NCBI GenBank assembly: GCA_018064385.1 | Contig: JAGHVI010000177.1 | Coordinates: 1 to 28,379 of the forward strand | Source of the DNA: Candidatus Minthenecus merdequi | Lineage (GTDB): Bacteria; Bacteroidota; Bacteroidia; Bacteroidales; Paludibacteraceae | Direction: 5' to 3' | DNA length: 28,379 bases | Shown: positions 23,472-28,379 of the stretch, one piece after another | Layout: every line of letters begins with the position of its first letter | Position numbering within the stretch: the first letter of the stretch is position 1 | Position numbers and translations under genes: made by a program | Notes under the pieces: model-generated | The model's input: only the letters and a program-made list of their open reading frames with translations | Database searches by the model: none | What the model was told of the DNA's origin: nothing

Positions 23472-24140
23472 ATGGGCATCCTTTATGTCATACCTACTCC
23501 TGTCGGTAACCTTGAGGATATTACCTTGAGAGCCCTCAGATTGCTCAAAGAAGTCGATTTGGTACTCGCTGAGGATACTCGCACAACCAGCATTCTTTTC
23601 CGTCACTATGATATTCATACCCCTCTCGCCTCACACCACAAGTTTAACGAGCACGAGACCGCTGCTAAATATGCCGAAAGAATCCTTGCTGGCGAAAATA
23701 TAGCCCTCGTCTCTGATGCTGGTACACCATCAATCTCTGACCCCGGTTTTATGCTCGTCCGACAATGCGCCCTCCTTGGTGTGACCGTGCAAACTCTTCC
23801 TGGCGCAACCGCTTTCGTCCCCGCTTTGGTCAACTCCTCTCTCCCTTCTGACCGCTTCTGTTTTGAAGGCTTCTTGCCGCAGAAAAAGGGACGGCAGACT
23901 CGGATTCTCGCCCTTTCTGAGGAATCAAGAAGTATGATTTTCTATGAATCACCATACAGACTCGTTAAAACACTTACTGACTTATCTCTGGCTTTCGGCT
24001 CAGAACGTCAGGCCGCTGTCTGTCGTGAAATATCTAAAATTCACGAGGAAACATACCGTGGTACTCTCTCCCAGTTGGTTAAATATTATACCGAAAACTC
24101 TCCGAAAGGCGAAATCGTAATCATCGTTGCCGGTAAATAA
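23472..24140 (+). CDS. rsmI: 16S rRNA (cytidine-1402-2'-O)-methyltransferase RsmI
   Basis: The 222-residue protein is RsmI, an SAM-dependent methyltransferase of the tetrapyrrole-methylase fold that modifies C1402 in the decoding centre of 16S rRNA. Motifs are YVIPTPVGNLEDITLRAL at about 5-22, EDTRTTSILFRHYDI near 35-49, NIALVSDAGTPSISDPG at about 77-93 and PGATAFVPALVNSSLP near 114-129, with FYESPYRL later. Length matches the short bacterial form, lacking the extended C-terminal domain. The ATG at 23472 is 3 bases after the previous stop. A hairpin terminator follows at once. Confidence 0.95.
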   Translation: MGILYVIPTPVGNLEDITLRALRLLKEVDLVLAEDTRTTSILFRHYDIHTPLASHHKFNEHETAAKYAERILAGENIALVSDAGTPSISDPGFMLVRQCALLGVTVQTLPGATAFVPALVNSSLPSDRFCFEGFLPQKKGRQTRILALSEESRSMIFYESPYRLVKTLTDLSLAFGSERQAAVCREISKIHEETYRGTLSQLVKYYTENSPKGEIVIIVAGK

Positions 24141-24144
24141 GCTG

Positions 24145-24167
24145 ATATGTTATAAAACATATTTTTT
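24145..24167 (+). terminator. Rho-independent terminator of rsmI
   Basis: The 7-bp stem ATATGTT/AACATAT (24145-24151 and 24156-24162) with a 4-base loop is followed by a T-run, 4 bases after the rsmI stop. The stem is AT-rich but position and T-run agree. Confidence 0.65.
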
Positions 24168-24323
24168 ACATATCGGTTGCTCTGTTATACATCGTGTGTG
24201 ACGCATGTAAATGTCTTAATAATTAGATTATTCGCTATTGTCGTGTACGATATGCTTAACAAAACGTAAAACGTCTGTTTCCGTGCATTACTTTTTGTTG
24301 TTGCAAAATAATGTTCCGATGAT

Positions 24324-24359
24324 TTTGTGCGACGACAAAAAATCTGTAACTTTGTCGTC
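24324..24359 (+). promoter_or_regulatory. susC promoter with overlapping inverted-repeat operator
   Basis: TTTG (24324-24327), 19 bases, then TAACTTTG (24347-24354) is an excellent match to the Bacteroidota consensus. A perfect 9-bp inverted repeat, GACGACAAA (24331-24339) and TTTGTCGTC (24351-24359), with an 11-base gap, brackets the spacer and overlaps the last bases of the -7 box. This suggests a dimeric repressor or activator site. No regulator gene for the SusCD locus is in the window. Confidence 0.75.
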
Positions 24360-24484
24360 TGAATTATATGCACTCTTTGTGCCCTTCTGTGAATGCCTTC
24401 CCGATACCTCTTTCCCCGTTGTATCTCAGGTACTCAGATTCGAAATATTAATACAATAATTTATAACTAAAAAGCAAAGTTTTT

Positions 24485-25207
24485 ATGAAAAGAGTAATTC
24501 TTTTGTTCACGGCGCTGGTGCTTTGTATCGGTGTTGCATTTGGACAGGAAACTACCATTAATGGTACCGTGGTTGACGAAACTGGCGAGACCGTTATTGG
24601 TGCTGCTGTCCAAGTCGAAGGTACTCAGGTTGGTACTATTACCGACATCGACGGTAATTTTACTATCAAAGTCCCTGCTGGTAAAAAAATCCTCGTCTTC
24701 AGCTATGTTGGCATGGCCACAATCAAGCAAGAAGCCAAAAACGGAATGAAAGTAGTTATGACTGCTGAAGCTACCCAGATCGATGAGGTCATGGTCGTTG
24801 CTTACGGTACTTCTACCAAAAAGTCGTTTGCTGGTTCTGCAACTGTTGTTAAGGGTGAAACTCTCGAAAAGAAAAACCCTTCTGATGTAACCAAGGCTCT
24901 CGCTGGTGAGATTGCTGGTGTGCAGGTCGTTAGCTCTACAGGTCAGCCTGGTACCACTGCTTCTGTACGTATCCGTGGTATCGGTTCTGTAAACTCTTCA
25001 ACCTCTCCTCTCTATGTCGTTGACGGTATCCCTTTCGATGGTGATATCTCTGGTATTGACCCATCCGATATCGCTTCGACTACTGTCCTCAAGGATGCTA
25101 CTGCTACTTCTCTCTACGGTTCTCGTGGCGCTAATGGCGTTATCCTTATCACAACTAAAAAAGGTACTTCTGGCGAGTTTGGCAAAATTGACATCGACGT
25201 TAAGTAA
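24485..25207 (+). CDS. SusC N-terminal fragment (signal, regulatory and plug domains)
   Basis: This is the 240-codon open portion before the premature TAA. The predicted product would be exported and contain the carboxypeptidase-D-like and plug domains, but no beta-barrel, so it could not form a transporter alone. Signal peptide MKRVILLFTALVLCIGVAFG is intact. The expression signals (promoter and operator at 24324-24359) belong to this fragment. Confidence 0.8.
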   Translation: MKRVILLFTALVLCIGVAFGQETTINGTVVDETGETVIGAAVQVEGTQVGTITDIDGNFTIKVPAGKKILVFSYVGMATIKQEAKNGMKVVMTAEATQIDEVMVVAYGTSTKKSFAGSATVVKGETLEKKNPSDVTKALAGEIAGVQVVSSTGQPGTTASVRIRGIGSVNSSTSPLYVVDGIPFDGDISGIDPSDIASTTVLKDATATSLYGSRGANGVILITTKKGTSGEFGKIDIDVK

Positions 25208-25216
25208 GGTGCCAAT

Positions 25217-27868
25217 ATGCGACTCATCCCTATGTACGAAACTATCGGTGACGCTCAACGTTATGTCGAGTTGTGCTGGGAAGGTATCGCTAATGGTTAT
25301 GGTGATGACATCGACCTCAGAAAAACTGCTAACCGCCAAATCTTTGATGTCTCTGCTGGTGGTCTCCCTGCTGCTTACAACCGTTGGACTACTCCTGGCG
25401 ACCAACTTATCGACCCTTATACCGGTAAGTTCGTCGAGGGCGTAACTCTCAAACAAGGTTATATCGATGACCCTGAAAAAGGTTGGGACAAGGCTATGTT
25501 CAACAATGGTCAGAAGATTGAAGCTAACCTCAAAATCCACGGCGGTTCCGACAAGACCACATATTATACTTCTTTCGGTTACCTCAAGGACGAAGGTTAC
25601 TACATCGGTTCTGATTACGACCGCTTGACTGCACGTGTTAACGTTGACCATCAGGCTAAAAAGTGGTTGAAGGGTAATATGAACATCGCTTACACTTACT
25701 CTCACCAAAATGCTCCTGGTCAGTCCTCTAATATGAATAACGGTTTCGCTTACGTTAACGAGTGCCCTGCTATCTACCCTGTGTTCCAGCGTGATGCTAA
25801 TGGCTATCGCGTTTATGATAGCAAAATTACTAACTCTGATGGTTCTCACCCATACGCTTACGACTATGGTGATGTTGACCACAATGGTAACGTAATCGGT
25901 CGTACCTATGGTAATGGTATCAACCCTGCTGGTGCTCTCAAGTACGATAAAGACCGTACAGAACGTCACCAGTTGGCTGCTAACGCAATGCTTGAAGTTA
26001 CTTTCTACAAAGGCCTCAAGTTGCAGTCTAACATCGGTCTTCAGTTCGTTGGCTCAAATAACTCTGACCTCACCAACGTTTATTATGGTGATGCTGCTGG
26101 TGTTGGCCGTATCAATAAGACTCAGCAAAACTATCTCTCGTTCACTTGGAACCAAATCCTCTCTTATACAACTGACTTCGGAGGACGTGACCACAACCTC
26201 GATGCTTTCGTAGCACACGAGACTGGCTATCTCTCCAACTCTCAAATGTATGCTTCGCAAAACTATACAGCTCGCCCTGAAGGTCTCGAACTTTCAAACG
26301 CTATCGAGATGTCTGGTATAGCTTCCGAAACTGTAAAGGCTTCTATTGAGTCTTATTTCGCTCAGGTTCGCTATAACTACAAAGAACGTTATTTCTTCCA
26401 TGGTACTATCCGTGGTGATGGCTCTTCTCGTTTCGCTAAAGGTAACCGCTGGGGTTGCTTCGGTGCTGTCGGTGTGGCTTGGTTGATGACTAACGAAGAT
26501 TTTATGCAGGATCAGTCTGTTACTGACGTTATCAAGAATCTTAAAATTAAAGCTTCTTGGGGTCGTCTCGGTAACCAAGATATCGGTCTCTTCCTCTACA
26601 CAAACCAATATGGAATCAGCAACGTTGATGGTGAGGTAGGTTACTCTCTCGGTTACATCGGTAATAAAGACCTTACTTGGGAGAAATCTTCAATCTGGAA
26701 TGTTGGCTTCGAAATGGGTCTTACCAAGTATCTTGACCTCGAATTCGAGTATTTCTACAAAACTACTACCGATATGCTCTTCCCTCGTTCTGTAGCTCCA
26801 TCTCTTGGTTACTCTTATTATTATGTGAACGATGGTGCGTTGATGAACCAAGGTGTCGAGTTCTCTGCTAATGTTCATGCTGTTGATATGAAGAACGTAA
26901 GATTGGATATTCGTCTCAATGGTGCTTGGTACGAAAACAAAGTTACCCAAATGCCTCTTGATAATAATGGCAAACGTATGAACATGAATGGTGCTATGTC
27001 TGTAGGTCACTCTCTCTACGATTACTATACTGTTGAGTATGCTGGCGTTAACGGTGCTACAGGTAAAGCCCTCTACGTTTCATACTACAACCCCGCTGAT
27101 CTTGTGACCCCTGGCGTCTATGACGAACGTTACGATTACATCAGCTCTGTTCATAGTTATATCCTTGAACACTATGTGACAGATGAAGATGTTTATAATG
27201 ATAATATCGCTAAAGGTCAGTATTGCGTTCTTGTCAGCAAGAAAACTCAGCAGAAGTATCTTGATAATCCTGACTTGATTCTTGAAAAAACTGTTACCGA
27301 GAATTATAACTATGCTTCTTCTAAGTATGTAGGCAAGTGCGCTTCTCCTAAACTTCAAGGTGGTTTCGGATTCGACCTCTCTGTTTATGGCGTCGAGTTG
27401 TCTGCTGCCTTCACTTATAGCCTCGGTGGTTGGGGTAGTGATGGCGCTTACGAGTTGTTGATGCACTCTGATCGTGCTGGTGAACGTAACTGGCATAAGG
27501 ATATCGAAAATCGTTGGACTTACGAAATAGGTGCTAAGTGGGATCAGATGTCTGCTTCCGAACGCGCTAAGGTTGTCCCAAGACTTTCTAATGGTAAGGA
27601 CAATTATGCAAATTCTGGTTCAACTCGTTTCATTAACTCTTCTGACTATTTGGCTCTCTCTAACATCCGTATCGGTTATTCGTTCCCTAAAAAATGGATG
27701 GAGAAGATTCACCTTAACAACCTTAGTGTATTCGTATCTGGTGATAACCTCTTCTGTCTCTCTATACGCAAGGGTTACATCCCTATGATGTCATTCTCTG
27801 GTGGCTCTAGTACTTATAGTTACTCTCCACTCTCTACCATTATGGGTGGTATCAAAATTTCATTCTAA
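25217..27868 (+). CDS. SusC barrel fragment after the premature stop
   Basis: An 883-codon frame, in the same reading frame as the upstream piece, encodes the whole beta-barrel part of the SusC receptor. The first available ATG is 9 bases after the TAA, so reinitiation is possible, but the product would lack a signal peptide and plug and could not reach the outer membrane normally. The long undamaged frame indicates that the interrupting stop is recent, or is not real. Confidence 0.8.
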   Translation: MRLIPMYETIGDAQRYVELCWEGIANGYGDDIDLRKTANRQIFDVSAGGLPAAYNRWTTPGDQLIDPYTGKFVEGVTLKQGYIDDPEKGWDKAMFNNGQKIEANLKIHGGSDKTTYYTSFGYLKDEGYYIGSDYDRLTARVNVDHQAKKWLKGNMNIAYTYSHQNAPGQSSNMNNGFAYVNECPAIYPVFQRDANGYRVYDSKITNSDGSHPYAYDYGDVDHNGNVIGRTYGNGINPAGALKYDKDRTERHQLAANAMLEVTFYKGLKLQSNIGLQFVGSNNSDLTNVYYGDAAGVGRINKTQQNYLSFTWNQILSYTTDFGGRDHNLDAFVAHETGYLSNSQMYASQNYTARPEGLELSNAIEMSGIASETVKASIESYFAQVRYNYKERYFFHGTIRGDGSSRFAKGNRWGCFGAVGVAWLMTNEDFMQDQSVTDVIKNLKIKASWGRLGNQDIGLFLYTNQYGISNVDGEVGYSLGYIGNKDLTWEKSSIWNVGFEMGLTKYLDLEFEYFYKTTTDMLFPRSVAPSLGYSYYYVNDGALMNQGVEFSANVHAVDMKNVRLDIRLNGAWYENKVTQMPLDNNGKRMNMNGAMSVGHSLYDYYTVEYAGVNGATGKALYVSYYNPADLVTPGVYDERYDYISSVHSYILEHYVTDEDVYNDNIAKGQYCVLVSKKTQQKYLDNPDLILEKTVTENYNYASSKYVGKCASPKLQGGFGFDLSVYGVELSAAFTYSLGGWGSDGAYELLMHSDRAGERNWHKDIENRWTYEIGAKWDQMSASERAKVVPRLSNGKDNYANSGSTRFINSSDYLALSNIRIGYSFPKKWMEKIHLNNLSVFVSGDNLFCLSIRKGYIPMMSFSGGSSTYSYSPLSTIMGGIKISF

Positions 27869-27897
27869 TCTAACCAAATGCTAATATATTAACCGCT

Positions 27898-28379
27898 ATG
27901 AAATCAATTAAAATATTTTCGGTTTGTCTTGTAGCCCTGCTTGGACTCTCAAGTTGCGCAAGTTCTTGGTTGGATCAGGAACTTACTGGTGGCGCTTTGA
28001 CTCAGGAGGAGTACAACTCCATGTCTAATGTTACTGTCGGTACCGTCAAAGGTATCTACTCTTCATTCTACGCAGTGTCAGACCATGATCTGTTCGGTGT
28101 GAAATCTATTGATATCGCTACTGACCTTGTCTCCTCTGACCTTGCCATGACTGCTCAGGCTTATGGTTGGTTTACAACCGATGCCCAGCGTCTTACTGAA
28201 TATCGTACGAGCTATATCTGGTCATTCTATTTCGATATGATTATGAATGCAAATGCTGTGTTGCGTTCTCTCGACCATAAGTCAACCTTGACGCAGGAAG
28301 AACAGGATGCATACGCACAGGCTCTTGCCATCCGTGCATATTGCTATTACAACCTTGCCAACCTCTACGGTCCTGCTGC
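27898..28379 (+). CDS. susD: SusD/RagB-family surface lipoprotein (partial, 5' part)
   Basis: The frame begins at ATG 27898, 29 bases after the susC stop, and runs off the window after 160 full codons. It starts with a lipoprotein signal, MKSIKIFSVCLVALLGLSSC, with the lipobox LSSC placing the acylated Cys at 20. The body shows SusD features: WLDQEL, then helical TPR-like segments such as YIWSFYFDMIMNANAVLRSL and EEQDAYAQALAIRAYCYYNLANLYG, the last being the family's characteristic AxAIRAYxYxxLxxxYG-type stretch. SusD proteins sit as a lid on the SusC barrel and bind glycans or peptides. The substrate cannot be told from this part. Confidence 0.93.
   Translation, partial: MKSIKIFSVCLVALLGLSSCASSWLDQELTGGALTQEEYNSMSNVTVGTVKGIYSSFYAVSDHDLFGVKSIDIATDLVSSDLAMTAQAYGWFTTDAQRLTEYRTSYIWSFYFDMIMNANAVLRSLDHKSTLTQEEQDAYAQALAIRAYCYYNLANLYGPA

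Larger units (their letters stand above)
24141..24484. other. Intergenic region between rsmI and susC
   Basis: The 344-base gap contains the rsmI terminator (24145-24167), a weak AT-rich palindrome AATAAT-TAG-ATTATT (24218-24232), the susC promoter with its inverted repeat (24324-24359), and an apparent susC leader of about 125 bases in which I see no further structure. No small gene is supported. Confidence 0.75.
24485..27868 (+). pseudogene. susC: SusC/RagA-family TonB-dependent receptor, interrupted by an in-frame TAA
   Basis: Read through one stop codon, this is a complete 1127-codon SusC-type outer-membrane transporter. Parts in order: signal peptide (1-20, ending AFG-Q), carboxypeptidase-D-like regulatory domain (about 24-95), TonB-box-like IDEVMVVAYGT at 99-109, plug domain (about 110-235) with the family signature YVVDGIPFDGDI and LYGSRGANGVILITTKKG, then the barrel, ending in an aromatic residue (SF). 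Codon 241 (25205-25207) is TAA. The frame is unchanged on both sides, and homologues carry an aromatic residue there before G-[ATV]-N, so a Tyr codon TAT or TAC probably became TAA by one substitution. susD follows 29 bases later. Sequencing error is the main alternative. Confidence 0.85.

Noticed and set aside
25205..25216. Change of genetic code (TAA read as Tyr) as the reason for the split susC
   Set aside because: TAA is the normal terminator of several intact genes in the window, such as cdd, ribBA, der and rsmI, so general reassignment is excluded.
24998..25969. 323-codon minus-strand open frame opposite susC
   Set aside because: It is a shadow of biased codon use in susC. The protein is a low-complexity Val/Ile/Thr/Ser run with no domain.

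Overview
The window comes from the chromosome of a member of the Bacteroidota, most likely order Bacteroidales. The evidence is a SusC/SusD pair at the right end, several promoters of the Bacteroidota type (TTG, about 19-20 bases, then TAnnTTTG), AT-rich leaders without a clear Shine-Dalgarno sequence, and Bacteroidota-style genes such as the fused ribBA, the LptF/LptG permease, the large TamB-like protein and a short exosortase. I cannot name a genus from the sequence.

Layout. (1) 1-296: the end of an rRNA operon (23S 3' end, 5S rRNA, strong terminator). (2) 385-4921, plus strand: cdd, an LptF/LptG-family permease, ribBA and der, closely spaced. (3) 4922-5513: a non-coding block packed with palindromic repeats. 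(4) 5514-9977, minus: a 1487-residue TamB-like protein, divergent from tsaD and an exosortase-family gene (10026-11642, plus). (5) recJ (minus), divergent from tsaC and a sugar-phosphate transferase (plus); the transferase overlaps the 3' end of lon (minus). (6) 17601-19413: a leader carrying another repeat copy, then a short CstA-type transporter. (7) 19559-24140, plus: an unknown small protein, a Pif1-like helicase with HRDC and HTH domains, a coiled-coil protein with a Pro/Glu linker, and rsmI. (8) 24324-28379: a strong promoter with a perfect inverted repeat, a susC gene interrupted by one in-frame TAA, and the start of susD.

Most genes are housekeeping: pyrimidine salvage, riboflavin synthesis, ribosome assembly, outer-membrane biogenesis, two enzymes of the tRNA t6A pathway (TsaC and TsaD), DNA repair, proteolysis and 16S rRNA methylation. 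The accessory layer is the exosortase, the sugar transferase and the SusCD nutrient-uptake system.

The most unusual material is non-coding. A family of four palindromic elements (three at 5016-5244, one inverted at 17836-17916) shares conserved arms, while the inner and outer stems differ in sequence but keep pairing. A 35-bp perfect repeat lies at or beyond the stop codons of tamB and cstA. A GGGYGGTTCTA motif recurs next to the hairpin elements and at the recJ/exosortase junction, where the end of recJ is tandemly duplicated. The susC nonsense codon is the clearest gene-level anomaly. I saw no CRISPR array, insertion sequence, tRNA gene or defence operon.
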